A stretch of DNA of 17,899 bases from a bacterium. Its GTDB lineage: Bacteria; Fidelibacterota; Marinisomatia; Marinisomatales; JAHJCW01. Positions 7,650 to 15,083 of the stretch are shown here, piece after piece. The position numbers and the translations under genes are program-made. The stretch's first letter is position 1, and each line of letters begins with the position of its first letter. The notes under the pieces were generated by a model. It ran no database searches. It was given only the letters and a program-made list of their open reading frames with translations, and had not been told where the DNA came from. Location of the stretch: assembly GCA_018812885.1 (NCBI GenBank), contig JAHJCW010000138.1, forward strand, positions 1-17,899. Reading direction: 5' to 3'.

Positions 7650-8918
7650 ATGCTACCAATAAGTTTATTTAGAGAAACCCCTGAATTAATCAAGAATGGA
7701 ATCGCTGCTAAGCGCGAAAATATTGATATCGATCAAATATTAAAATTAGATAAAGAACAACGCTTAATATTAAATGAGTTAAATGAAAAAAGAGCACAAC
7801 GTAATAGGGTTTCCGAAAAAATAGGTAAATCTAAAGCACAGAGAGAAGATGCTAGTGATGCTATAAAAGAGATGCAGGAACTCTCTAATAATATCAAAAA
7901 AGTAGAATTAAATCTGGCCGAAATAAATATTCAATTAGAACCGCTATTATATAAAATTCCTAATATTCCACATAACTCTGTTCCGATCGGATCAAACTAT
8001 CAGGATAATGTTGTGGTTCGTGAATGGGGTAAAAAACCAAAATCCAATTTCAAGTATAAGGATCATTTGGAGATTGGTGAAAAATTAAATTTATTCGATT
8101 TCAAAAGGGGCGCTGCCATCGCGGGGAGTGGCTTCCCGTTATATATGGGACAAGGAGCAAAATTAGAGAGGTCTCTTATAAATTATATGTTAGACTTTCA
8201 TGTTACTAATTATGGTTGTAGGGAGATTTTTCCACCATTTATATCTCGAATGGAAGCAATGCGAAATACAGCACAAATTCCAAAATTACAAGATGATATG
8301 TATTATATAGAGCGGGATGATCTTTATCTAATTCCTACTGCTGAAGTACCGGTTACAAACATTCATCAAAATGAAATAATTGACGATAAAGAATTACCAA
8401 TTAATTATGTAGCATATTCAGCGTGTTTTCGTCGTGAAGCCGGTTCTTATGGTAAAGATACGCGCGGATTTACAAGGCTACATCAATTTAATAAAGTAGA
8501 AATTGTTAAATTTGTAAAACCGGAAAATTCGTATGATGAATTAGAAGCGCTTACCTTGCAGGCAGAAGCAATCTTGCAATCATTAGGATTACATTATAGG
8601 ATTTTATCACTTTGCACGGGTGATTTGAGCTTCGCTTCAGCAAAATCATATGATATTGAAGTGTGGGCACCGGGAGAAGAAAGATGGTTAGAAGTGTCAA
8701 CCTGCAGCAACTTTGAAGCATTCCAAGCACGCCGTGGTAAAATCAGATATCGCAGGGAAGAAGATAAAAAGGTTGATTTTGTTCATACTTTAAACGGTTC
8801 GGGTGTGGCTACGCCACGATTATTTATCGCTCTGTTGGAAACCTATCAGCAACCCGATGGAAGTATTTTACTACCGGAACCTCTACATTCATATTTTGGT
8901 GCCAAGGAGATAGTATAA
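7650..8918 (+). CDS. serS: Seryl-tRNA synthetase
   Basis: The 422-residue protein is a normal-length class II seryl-tRNA synthetase, which charges tRNA-Ser (and tRNA-Sec where present) with serine in the cytoplasm. Residues 30-110 form the long antiparallel coiled coil that grips the tRNA variable arm, rich in Glu, Lys and Leu. The catalytic core shows the serine-binding LIPTAEVPVTN stretch, motif 2 FRREAGSYGKDTRGF starting at Phe260, the EVSTCSNFEAFQARRG segment, and motif 3 NGSGVATPR starting at Asn382. The ATG at 7650 gives the family's usual MLPISLFRETPELI opening and has an A-rich leader without Shine-Dalgarno. It marks the boundary between the polysaccharide cluster and housekeeping genes. 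The plsC start follows the stop directly. Confidence 0.96.
   Translation: MLPISLFRETPELIKNGIAAKRENIDIDQILKLDKEQRLILNELNEKRAQRNRVSEKIGKSKAQREDASDAIKEMQELSNNIKKVELNLAEINIQLEPLLYKIPNIPHNSVPIGSNYQDNVVVREWGKKPKSNFKYKDHLEIGEKLNLFDFKRGAAIAGSGFPLYMGQGAKLERSLINYMLDFHVTNYGCREIFPPFISRMEAMRNTAQIPKLQDDMYYIERDDLYLIPTAEVPVTNIHQNEIIDDKELPINYVAYSACFRREAGSYGKDTRGFTRLHQFNKVEIVKFVKPENSYDELEALTLQAEAILQSLGLHYRILSLCTGDLSFASAKSYDIEVWAPGEERWLEVSTCSNFEAFQARRGKIRYRREEDKKVDFVHTLNGSGVATPRLFIALLETYQQPDGSILLPEPLHSYFGAKEIV
8904..8910 (+). promoter_or_regulatory. Shine-Dalgarno site of plsC
   Basis: AAGGAGA lies inside the last codons of serS, 8 bases before the plsC ATG at 8919. Since most genes here lack such a site, this one stands out and fixes the plsC start. 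It implies that plsC is translated from the serS transcript. Confidence 0.7.
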
Positions 8919-9635
8919 ATGAGAACTATCTGGGTAATATTTAATGTGATCTTATGGACAGTTTTGTTGGGTAGCACTGGTATAATATTATCAATTTTTG
9001 AATGGCGCGGAAAAATTCTTGGTAAAGCAGCTCATCTCTGGTCTAAGCTAATATTGTTAGCTGCGGGAGTGAAATATTCTGTACGCGGCTTAGATTATCT
9101 TGATTCAAAACAAAATTACATTTTTGCCGGTAATCATGAATCAGCCCTTGATATTCCATTAGCATTTGCGGGTATTAAACATCATGTAGTAGCAATTTCA
9201 AAAATTGAATACAAATGGATTCCGATTTTCGGTTGGGCCATGCAAGCAGCCAAGCATATATTTGTTGACCGACACAATCATATTAAAGCGCTTGAATCAT
9301 TGAAGCAAGCAGCGTTGAGCCTTAAAAGTAATCCGAGGTCTATCTTGCTATTTCCTGAGGGAACGCGTTCCCGGGATGGTAAAATCCATAAATTCAAGAA
9401 AGGCGGCTTGCTCTTAGCGATTGAAACGCAGTTCTCAGTTGTTCCTATGGCCCTGTGTGGAACAAGCGATGTGGTTGTTAAAGGAGCACGGCAATTAAAT
9501 CCAACTCCTATTGAATTACGAATTGGTAAACCGATCGATACAAAAGGAATGACATATGCCAATCGTGATATGTTAACTGACAAAGTATTTAAAGAAGTGG
9601 TCTGGCTAAAGTCAGAATGGGAAAAGAGTAAATAA
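8919..9635 (+). CDS. plsC: 1-acyl-sn-glycerol-3-phosphate acyltransferase (PlsC/LPLAT family)
   Basis: The 238-residue protein carries the acyltransferase motifs of PlsC: block I NHESALD at 72-78 (the NHx4D catalytic His73-Asp78 pair), FVDRHN, block III FPEGTRS at 145-151, and the later VVPMALCGTSD segment (usually a VVP motif). Residues 1-30 form a hydrophobic membrane anchor. The enzyme adds the second fatty acid to lysophosphatidic acid at the inner membrane, giving phosphatidic acid, the precursor of membrane phospholipids. Related LPLAT enzymes use other acceptors such as ornithine lipids, so the acceptor is inferred. Its ATG follows the serS stop with no gap, with a strong AAGGAG upstream. 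A DUF2851 gene begins 20 bp downstream. Confidence 0.9.
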   Translation: MRTIWVIFNVILWTVLLGSTGIILSIFEWRGKILGKAAHLWSKLILLAAGVKYSVRGLDYLDSKQNYIFAGNHESALDIPLAFAGIKHHVVAISKIEYKWIPIFGWAMQAAKHIFVDRHNHIKALESLKQAALSLKSNPRSILLFPEGTRSRDGKIHKFKKGGLLLAIETQFSVVPMALCGTSDVVVKGARQLNPTPIELRIGKPIDTKGMTYANRDMLTDKVFKEVVWLKSEWEKSK

Positions 9636-9655
9636 TCAATTTTATTCTGTAAAAA

Positions 9656-10789
9656 ATGGAATATTTATCATCGAATATTTCTTATAGATACCACGTTTCC
9701 GAACCGGCTAATCTCTATGAAATTGACCTAGTCAAGCAATGGCTTAATATATCACCGGGTACAACTATTAACACTATAAATGCCGGTAAAATTATTGTCA
9801 TAAATGCCGGAATGCATAATAAGCATGAAGGACCTGACATTAATGATGCTATTTTAATCATTAATGATAGAGTAGTAAAAGGACCGGTTGAATGTCATAT
9901 ATGTACATCTGATTGGTATAAACACGGGCATAATGAAAACCCTGCTTATCAATCGGTAATTTTACATGTTGTGCGAAAACTAAATAAGAGAATAGTTGCA
10001 CCAACAATACCAACAATATTATTAAAACCGGGTATTTATAATTCTAATTGGTGTTCATTAAACAATATTAATAAAAGTCCTTATTTAGTTGATATAATTC
10101 TACATTATGGCAATAATAGATGGCTTGAAAAGATTAATAGTTATAATGGTTACCATGATAGTCAAAAACAATTAATAAAGCTGTTAATAAGTCGCAGTTT
10201 TAAAATATTAGGGGTGGGTGGCAATGAGAAGCAGTTCACAGAATTGGCAAATAATATAAATTATGAAAAATTTCAATGCCTAACTATGCAAGAAGGTGAA
10301 AAATATTTATGGGATGCCGGTATATTATTAAAAATTGGTTGGGTTAAGCGTGGAATTCGTCCGGCACAACAACCGCAAAACCGAATGAAACTTGCTACTG
10401 AACTAATTCACTATTTTTCCAATTGCGATTTTGACAGACTTCCACGTGCTAGTAAAGTAAAAATATTGTTTGCCACCGATTGTCCAAGTGCTGCAGGAAT
10501 AGGTATTCAAACCGAAATGTTAGGGAATATTTTAATTCCATTTTATGCTGCTAGGGCATTGTATTTGAATAAGATAGAGGATTATCAGAATTATTACGAA
10601 AGTTGGAATCACTTAAAGTTGTCCAATACCTATAATAAATACAGAAAACGATATAGAGCTATTTTACATTCAACTCAATTAAAATCATTTTCAACGCTCC
10701 AGGGTCTAATTGAAATAGACAATAATTGGTGCAGTAAAAATTTATGTCACATATGTCCATTAAAAACAAAGAACTATGTCGTTAGTTGA
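9656..10789 (+). CDS. DUF2851 family protein
   Basis: The 377-residue protein matches DUF2851, a family of unknown function common in Bacteroidota and relatives. The recognisable core is at about 40-108: INAGMHNKHEGPDINDAILIIN, then GPVECHICTSDWYKHGHNENPAY and VILHVV, which is the family's pattern of an NAGPDF-like segment, a VEIH-like strand and SSDWYxHGH. Residues Glu, Asp, His and Lys in this part recall nuclease-like folds, but that is a guess. The C-terminus has Cys359, Cys364 and Cys367 (C-x4-C-x2-C), also a family trait and possibly metal-binding. No signal peptide or membrane segment is evident. It overlaps rfaE2 by 14 bp, so the two are probably co-translated, although a shared pathway is not shown. 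Confidence 0.85.
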   Translation: MEYLSSNISYRYHVSEPANLYEIDLVKQWLNISPGTTINTINAGKIIVINAGMHNKHEGPDINDAILIINDRVVKGPVECHICTSDWYKHGHNENPAYQSVILHVVRKLNKRIVAPTIPTILLKPGIYNSNWCSLNNINKSPYLVDIILHYGNNRWLEKINSYNGYHDSQKQLIKLLISRSFKILGVGGNEKQFTELANNINYEKFQCLTMQEGEKYLWDAGILLKIGWVKRGIRPAQQPQNRMKLATELIHYFSNCDFDRLPRASKVKILFATDCPSAAGIGIQTEMLGNILIPFYAARALYLNKIEDYQNYYESWNHLKLSNTYNKYRKRYRAILHSTQLKSFSTLQGLIEIDNNWCSKNLCHICPLKTKNYVVS

Positions 10790-11243
10790 TCGAGCTAAAG
10801 CAAAAAAGATTATCGGTAAATGGCGCGCTGATCATAAAATAATCGTATTCACTAACGGCTGCTTCGATATAATCCACCGTGGTCATATAGAATATTTACG
10901 AAAGGCAAAATTATTGGGAGATGTTTTGATTGTGGGTCTTAACAGCGATGCATCGGTGAGGCGTATTAAAGGAGAACCAAGACCCTATCAAAGCGAACAA
11001 GATCGCGCAGCAATCTCAGATGCGATGGAAATGGTTGATTTAGTAGTAATATTTGACGAAGATACACCATTTGATTTAATTTGTGAACTTAAACCCGATG
11101 TGTTAGTAAAAGGCGGAGATTACGACCATCGCTCAATAGTAGGAGCCAAAGAAGTTGAAAGTTGGGGTGGACATGTAATAATAATACCATTTTTAAAAGG
11201 ATACGGAACATCAAAATTGGTTGAAAAAATACTCGAAAGATAA
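10776..11243 (+). CDS. rfaE2: D-glycero-beta-D-manno-heptose 1-phosphate adenylyltransferase (RfaE2)
   Basis: The 155-residue protein is the stand-alone adenylyltransferase domain found at the C-terminus of E. coli HldE. It transfers AMP from ATP to heptose 1-phosphate, giving ADP-heptose for the lipopolysaccharide inner core. The nucleotidyltransferase signature FTNGCFDIIHRGH is at 25-37, with the HxGH motif His34-His37. LNSDASVRRIKG, the RPYQSEQDRAAIS segment and the terminal GYGTSKLVEKI (the usual STT-type motif) follow. The length is typical. No kinase half (RfaE1) is fused or adjacent, so it must be encoded elsewhere if the pathway is complete. Its ATG lies inside the DUF2851 gene and has no Shine-Dalgarno. 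A 68-bp gap follows. Confidence 0.9.
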   Translation: MSLVDRAKAKKIIGKWRADHKIIVFTNGCFDIIHRGHIEYLRKAKLLGDVLIVGLNSDASVRRIKGEPRPYQSEQDRAAISDAMEMVDLVVIFDEDTPFDLICELKPDVLVKGGDYDHRSIVGAKEVESWGGHVIIIPFLKGYGTSKLVEKILER

Positions 11244-11249
11244 GCTACT

Positions 11250-11263
11250 TTAAACTTGTTTAA
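11250..11263 (+). repeat. Short inverted repeat before the transglycosylase gene
   Basis: TTAAAC-TT-GTTTAA is a perfect 6-bp inverted repeat with a 2-base centre, 7 bases after the rfaE2 stop and about 50 bases before the next start. It is too AT-rich and lacks the T-run needed for an intrinsic terminator. It could be an operator half-site pair or chance in AT-rich DNA. Confidence 0.25.
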
Positions 11264-11311
11264 CCTTACCCACTCACTTAATTTCACCGCTATTGTTCCG
11301 CTAAATATCTT

Positions 11312-12934
11312 ATGATTAGACTACTTACAGGATTTATAATAATATCATTATCTTTAGTAAACCTAAAGGCACAAGACCATATATCCAATGGTGATAGCAG
11401 TAAATCGAATAATACCAGTTATTTGAATGGGAATGGTTTCTCGCAATCAGGAGATCGGCTCCCGCAATTATTAAGAGATGTAAAAGTATATTTGACTGAT
11501 GCCATGATAGCTAATGTTTATCAAGATACTGATGAAGTTGTTTTTAATCTTGATAGAATATTTGAATTGTTAATGGAAGCTGATCAATTAGGTGAGATGA
11601 ATGTGGACGATAAGGATGAATTTGACAGATTTGAAAAAACATTAGTGGATGTATACACGAGTCGCCTAACAACATTAAAAGCATCCGATGTTTCCTTTAC
11701 GGCTGAAAAATTACGACGCGAGGTTACATCACTTATAGAACCAATTGAAGTTGAAATTGGTAATACCAAGTATACCGTATTGGACGATCGAGCAGGACAT
11801 ATTCCGATTGTTACCAACAATAAAGTGGAACAATATATTTATTTTTTCCAAACCAAAGGGAAAAAACAATTTGAAATATATCTAAGTCGCTATGCCGAAT
11901 ACAACGATATGATTCAAAATATACTTAAGCAATATTCACTACCGGAAGAATTAATATATCTTGCTATGATAGAATCAGGATTGAACCCAAAAGCTAATTC
12001 GCATGCCAATGCTTCGGGAATATGGCAATTTATTTATAGTACTGGTGTACGTTATAATTTAAATCGCAATTGGTATGTGGATGAAAGACGTGATATTGAA
12101 AAAGCTACTCACGCTGCCTGTAAATATCTTACGGAGCTAAAGGGACAATTTGGTAACTGGTATTTAGCGCTTGCTGCCTATAATGCAGGTAGCGGCAGAA
12201 TTACCCGCGCTCAAAGGTTACACCAAACATCGGATTTTTGGCAATTACACTCCTTGCCTCGTGAAACTAGAAATTATGTTCCATTTTTTCTAGCTGCTGC
12301 AATTATCGGTCAGGATCCGGAAAAGTATGGGTTTAATCCACCTGGAAATGATCCATGGATATATGATGTAGTTAACATTGAAAAAAGTGCTGATCTATCA
12401 ATATTGGCACAGTCAGCCGGTATATCTTTAAGCACTCTGCAGCAATATAATGCTGAACTTAGGCAATCGGCAACACCAACAACAACCTATAACTTAAAAA
12501 TACCAATCGGGAAAAAAGATCTATTCGAAAAAAATTATGCAGCGTTACCGGAATCAAAGAGATTTGCCCCGCAATATGTTACGCACAGAGTTCGTAGCGG
12601 AGAGAATTTAGGTTCTATTTCTAGAAAATATAATGTATCTATTCATGATATTGCATCGGTAAATAACATTAAGAATAGGCACAATATTAATGCAGGACAA
12701 ATTTTAACAATACCCGTACGTGGCGCAGTAAATGTAAGCTATAGTAGCGCAAGCTCAGCGATAGCTCCCGGAACAAAAAAAGAGGTTTACACAGTAAAAA
12801 AAGGTGACACCCTAGGGCAAATTGCAGGAAATTATAGGGTCCAAGCCAGGGAGATAAGAAGTTGGAACGGCATCAAATATGGTGAATATATACATCCCGG
12901 TCAAAAGTTAACACTATGGATAAAGAGAAGTTAA
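11312..12934 (+). CDS. mltD: MltD-like membrane-bound lytic murein transglycosylase with LysM domains
   Basis: The 540-residue protein is an exported peptidoglycan-cleaving enzyme. Residues 1-20 form a signal peptide with a likely cut after LKA. No lipobox cysteine is seen, so it may be periplasmic rather than lipid-anchored. Residues 60-205 are not assigned to a known domain. The SLT (family 1) domain spans about 205-340: catalytic Glu221 in AMIESGLNPKANSHANASGIWQF, then the LALAAYNAGSGRI motif. A weak LysM-like unit lies at about 365-405, followed by clear LysM domains at about 421-467 and 491-540 that bind glycan chains. It cleaves the MurNAc-GlcNAc bond to form 1,6-anhydro ends. Its last 19 bp overlap the sppA start, so the two envelope genes are coupled. 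Confidence 0.9.
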   Translation: MIRLLTGFIIISLSLVNLKAQDHISNGDSSKSNNTSYLNGNGFSQSGDRLPQLLRDVKVYLTDAMIANVYQDTDEVVFNLDRIFELLMEADQLGEMNVDDKDEFDRFEKTLVDVYTSRLTTLKASDVSFTAEKLRREVTSLIEPIEVEIGNTKYTVLDDRAGHIPIVTNNKVEQYIYFFQTKGKKQFEIYLSRYAEYNDMIQNILKQYSLPEELIYLAMIESGLNPKANSHANASGIWQFIYSTGVRYNLNRNWYVDERRDIEKATHAACKYLTELKGQFGNWYLALAAYNAGSGRITRAQRLHQTSDFWQLHSLPRETRNYVPFFLAAAIIGQDPEKYGFNPPGNDPWIYDVVNIEKSADLSILAQSAGISLSTLQQYNAELRQSATPTTTYNLKIPIGKKDLFEKNYAALPESKRFAPQYVTHRVRSGENLGSISRKYNVSIHDIASVNNIKNRHNINAGQILTIPVRGAVNVSYSSASSAIAPGTKKEVYTVKKGDTLGQIAGNYRVQAREIRSWNGIKYGEYIHPGQKLTLWIKRS

Positions 12935-13809
12935 AACGATCTTACAAATCAGGTTCACCTAATCGGTGGATTTGGTTTAGTATTGGTTCAATTATACTAT
13001 TATTTTTAATATTCCGTATCTTTAGTTCAACAACATCCCAGTTAGGATTATTAGGGGGTGATAAAGTCGGTATAGTCCGCTTAGAAGGTATGATATTGTC
13101 TTCTGAAAAAGTTACTACACAATTAGACAACTTTGCTGATAGGTCTGATATAAAAGCAATTGTTTTACGCATTAACAGTGGGGGCGGAGTTGTTGGGGCA
13201 TCACAAGAAATCTATGAAAAAGTTAAAGATTTAAAAGGTAAGATACCCGTTATTGTATCAGTTGATAATGTAGCTGCATCAGGAGCATATTATGCCGCTC
13301 TCGAAAGCGAAATGATAGTAGCTAACCACGGTTCGTTAGTAGGTAGTATCGGAGTAATTTTAGACTACCCCGTACTAACAGAATTATTGGATAAGATTGG
13401 ATTGCATATCGAAACAATTAAAAGCGGTGCGCTTAAAGATTCCGGTTCGCCAACCAGATCGGTAAGCAAAGCAGATCGTGAATATTTTCAAGCAGTTGTT
13501 GATGATCAACATGAACAATTTATTCAGGCAGTTGCTGAAGGAAGAAATATGCCGGTTGAGGAAGTACGCAAATTGGCCGATGGAAGAATATTTACGGGAA
13601 ATCAGGCATTGGAATTAAGTTTAATTGATACGATAGGTACCTTTGATGATGCTATCGCCATTGCGGGACAAATTGGAGGTATTAAGGGTAAACCTAAGAC
13701 AGTTGAAGTAAGGAAAAAACGTAAATCTATTTTTGATTTATTATATAGTGAAATCCAACAAAATATTGGAAGCCGAATCGGAGTTGAACCGGCTTATCTT
13801 TGGCAATAG
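12916..13809 (+). CDS. sppA: Signal peptide peptidase SppA (short, single-domain form)
   Basis: The 297-residue protein is a single-domain SppA, the size seen in Bacillus SppA rather than the doubled E. coli form. One membrane segment at about 18-36 (WIWFSIGSIILLFLIF) anchors it, with the protease domain outside. The Ser/Lys dyad is visible: Ser122 in NVAASGAYYAA and Lys174 in SGALKDSGSP, 52 residues apart as in the Bacillus enzyme. The INSGGGVVGASQEI loop and the FTGNQALELSLID motif are also present. It degrades signal peptides and other membrane-bound peptide remnants. The ATG at 12916 lies within the end of the transglycosylase gene. Its TAG stop is part of the ribosome-binding site of the HU gene. 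Confidence 0.93.
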   Translation: MDKEKLKRSYKSGSPNRWIWFSIGSIILLFLIFRIFSSTTSQLGLLGGDKVGIVRLEGMILSSEKVTTQLDNFADRSDIKAIVLRINSGGGVVGASQEIYEKVKDLKGKIPVIVSVDNVAASGAYYAALESEMIVANHGSLVGSIGVILDYPVLTELLDKIGLHIETIKSGALKDSGSPTRSVSKADREYFQAVVDDQHEQFIQAVAEGRNMPVEEVRKLADGRIFTGNQALELSLIDTIGTFDDAIAIAGQIGGIKGKPKTVEVRKKRKSIFDLLYSEIQQNIGSRIGVEPAYLWQ

Positions 13810-13812
13810 GAG
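13808..13812 (+). promoter_or_regulatory. Shine-Dalgarno site of the HU gene
   Basis: AGGAG begins within the sppA TAG stop and ends 6 bases before the ATG at 13819. It decides the start: the in-frame TTG at 13813 touches the site and is too close to be used. The 12-base junction AATAGGAGTTGA at 13805-13816 recurs at 14205-14216. Confidence 0.7.
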
Positions 13813-13818
13813 TTGAAA

Positions 13819-14103
13819 ATGATCAAGCAAGAAATTGTGGATAATGTATCTGAAGCTACTGGACTAACCAAAGTTGAAACGGAAGCCGTTATGAATGGAA
13901 TTATGGCTATAATAATTGAAGCATTATCAAAAAATGAACGAGTTGAACTGCGTGGATTTGGTACTTTTGCGGTAAAACACAGACTACCCAAAAAAGCACG
14001 TAATCCTGGAACAGGAGAGGCTATTTATTTAGAAGAACGCTATGTTCCAACTTTTAAACCAGCAAAAAAAATGCGGCTGAAAGTATTAAATACATTGAAA
14101 TAA
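13819..14103 (+). CDS. hup: HU/IHF family DNA-binding protein
   Basis: The 94-residue protein is a histone-like HU protein that binds and bends DNA in the nucleoid as a dimer. It shows the family's helical N-terminal half (KQEIVDNVSEATGLTKVETEAV), the VELRGFGTFAVKHR signature, and the beta-arm with RNPGTGEAIYL and the proline preceded by RNPGTG. It ends in VPTFKPAKKMRLKV. The length of about 90-95 is typical. An alternative TTG start at 13813 would add two residues but lies against the AGGAG site, so ATG at 13819 is preferred. It is followed 13 bp later by the small basic protein gene with its own strong ribosome-binding site. Confidence 0.95.
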   Translation: MIKQEIVDNVSEATGLTKVETEAVMNGIMAIIIEALSKNERVELRGFGTFAVKHRLPKKARNPGTGEAIYLEERYVPTFKPAKKMRLKVLNTLK

Positions 14104-14105
14104 TT

Positions 14106-14111
14106 AAGGAG
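14106..14111 (+). promoter_or_regulatory. Shine-Dalgarno site of the 30-aa basic protein gene
   Basis: AAGGAG ends 5 bases before the ATG at 14117. A strong site of this kind is exceptional in this window and is good evidence that the short frame downstream is translated. Confidence 0.7.
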
Positions 14112-14116
14112 AATAA

Positions 14117-14209
14117 ATGCCAAGCGGAAAAAAACGCAAAAAGCGCAAGATGAACACCCATAAACGTAAAAAACGTTTACGTGCAAATCGTCATAAGAAA
14201 AATAAATAG
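14117..14209 (+). CDS. 30-residue basic protein, COX24/mS38-like (putative ribosomal small-subunit protein)
   Basis: This frame encodes 30 residues beginning MPSGKKRKKRKMNTHKRKKR and ending RHKKNK. Nineteen of them are Lys, Arg or His-type basic residues, including 12 Lys and 6 Arg by approximate count. From memory, near-identical proteins occur in Bacteroidota and are annotated AURKAIP1/COX24 domain-containing; that domain is the C-terminal part of mitochondrial ribosomal protein mS38, which binds small-subunit rRNA. A ribosomal role is therefore inferred by homology, not shown here. Translation is supported by the AAGGAG site, the family-like sequence and the placement 13 bp after the HU gene and 10 bp before the next gene. 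Its TAG stop overlaps the ribosome-binding site of the phospholipase gene. It is below usual gene-finder length limits. Confidence 0.88.
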   Translation: MPSGKKRKKRKMNTHKRKKRLRANRHKKNK

Positions 14210-14212
14210 GAG
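14208..14212 (+). promoter_or_regulatory. Shine-Dalgarno site of the phospholipase C/S1-P1-like gene
   Basis: AGGAG starts in the TAG stop of the 30-aa gene and ends 7 bases before the ATG at 14220. The surrounding 12 bases repeat those before the HU gene. Confidence 0.65.
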
Positions 14213-14219
14213 TTGATAT

Positions 14220-15083
14220 ATGAGGCGAATTGCCTTCCATATAATTATAGTCCAATTAGTATTTTCAGTCACTCAACTATTTGGTTGGGGTTATGATGAA
14301 CATCGCCGAATTACGAGAGCTGCAGTACAAGCAGTATCCGGTGAATTCGGCGATTTTCTAATTAAAAACATTGAAGATCTCTCATACCATGCCGCTGATC
14401 CTGATTTTTGGAAAGCAGCTGACCCTAATGAAGGATATCGCCATTTTATTGACGCTGATTTGTATGCTCAATATCCATTTGATACTATTCCTAGAAATAT
14501 TGACAGTTTATATTCCAAATATGGTAAGGAAAATATAAGTCATTGGGGAATAGCTCCATGGAATATTGATGATTATTGTAATCGATTGACTGAGTTATTT
14601 AGAACAGGACAGTGGGAAGAATCAATTTATACGATGGCTGCGTTAAGCCATTATGTCGCAGACATTCACATGCCATTGCATACTTGCGCCAATTATAATG
14701 GTCAATTAACCGGAAACGAGGGTGTACATTTCCGTTGGGAGACACCTATAGTTGCGCAATATGTGACGTACATTGAGCCATTAAATGAAGCAGTAGTAAT
14801 TCCCGATCTATTAGAAATGGCTTTTACGATTGTGAAGGAATCCTACCAAGTATATCCTTTGCTTCTCAGCGCAGACTCATTAGCACGTGCTCCCCTAACA
14901 AAAATCCAAGCAGATAGTCTTAATACATACGAAAAACTTTCTTTTGAAGATGAGTACTTATCTGTATTGTATTTACAGACAGCAGATGTTGTACATGATA
15001 GATTAAATAAATCCGCCGAACGAATTGCTTCCTATTGGTACACCTGTTGGGTTAATGCAGGTTCCCCAGGAATAGGAGATTAG
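14220..15083 (+). CDS. Secreted zinc-dependent phospholipase C / S1-P1 nuclease family protein
   Basis: The 287-residue protein has a signal peptide at 1-22 whose cut (before WGYDEH) would leave Trp23 as the mature N-terminus. In the phospholipase C/S1-P1 superfamily that Trp is the first ligand of a trinuclear zinc site. The other expected ligands fit: His28 (five residues after the Trp, as in S1), Asp60 or Asp62 in HAADPDF, His75 (HFID), His144 and Asp148 in HYVADIHMPLH, His154, then His170 and Glu174 in VHFRWE. A WGIAPW segment at 109-114 resembles the GxxPW motif of related bacterial proteins. The enzyme should act outside the cytoplasm on phosphodiester bonds; lipid and nucleic acid substrates cannot be told apart here. 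It follows the 30-aa gene by 10 bp and ends before a 188-bp gap. Confidence 0.85.
   Translation: MRRIAFHIIIVQLVFSVTQLFGWGYDEHRRITRAAVQAVSGEFGDFLIKNIEDLSYHAADPDFWKAADPNEGYRHFIDADLYAQYPFDTIPRNIDSLYSKYGKENISHWGIAPWNIDDYCNRLTELFRTGQWEESIYTMAALSHYVADIHMPLHTCANYNGQLTGNEGVHFRWETPIVAQYVTYIEPLNEAVVIPDLLEMAFTIVKESYQVYPLLLSADSLARAPLTKIQADSLNTYEKLSFEDEYLSVLYLQTADVVHDRLNKSAERIASYWYTCWVNAGSPGIGD

Noticed and set aside
9278..9583. 101-codon - strand frame inside plsC
   Set aside because: Antisense to conserved PlsC motifs, with no recognisable domain.
13813..13818. TTG at 13813 as the HU start
   Set aside because: It touches the AGGAG site with no spacing, while ATG 13819 is 6 bases away and gives a standard HU N-terminus.
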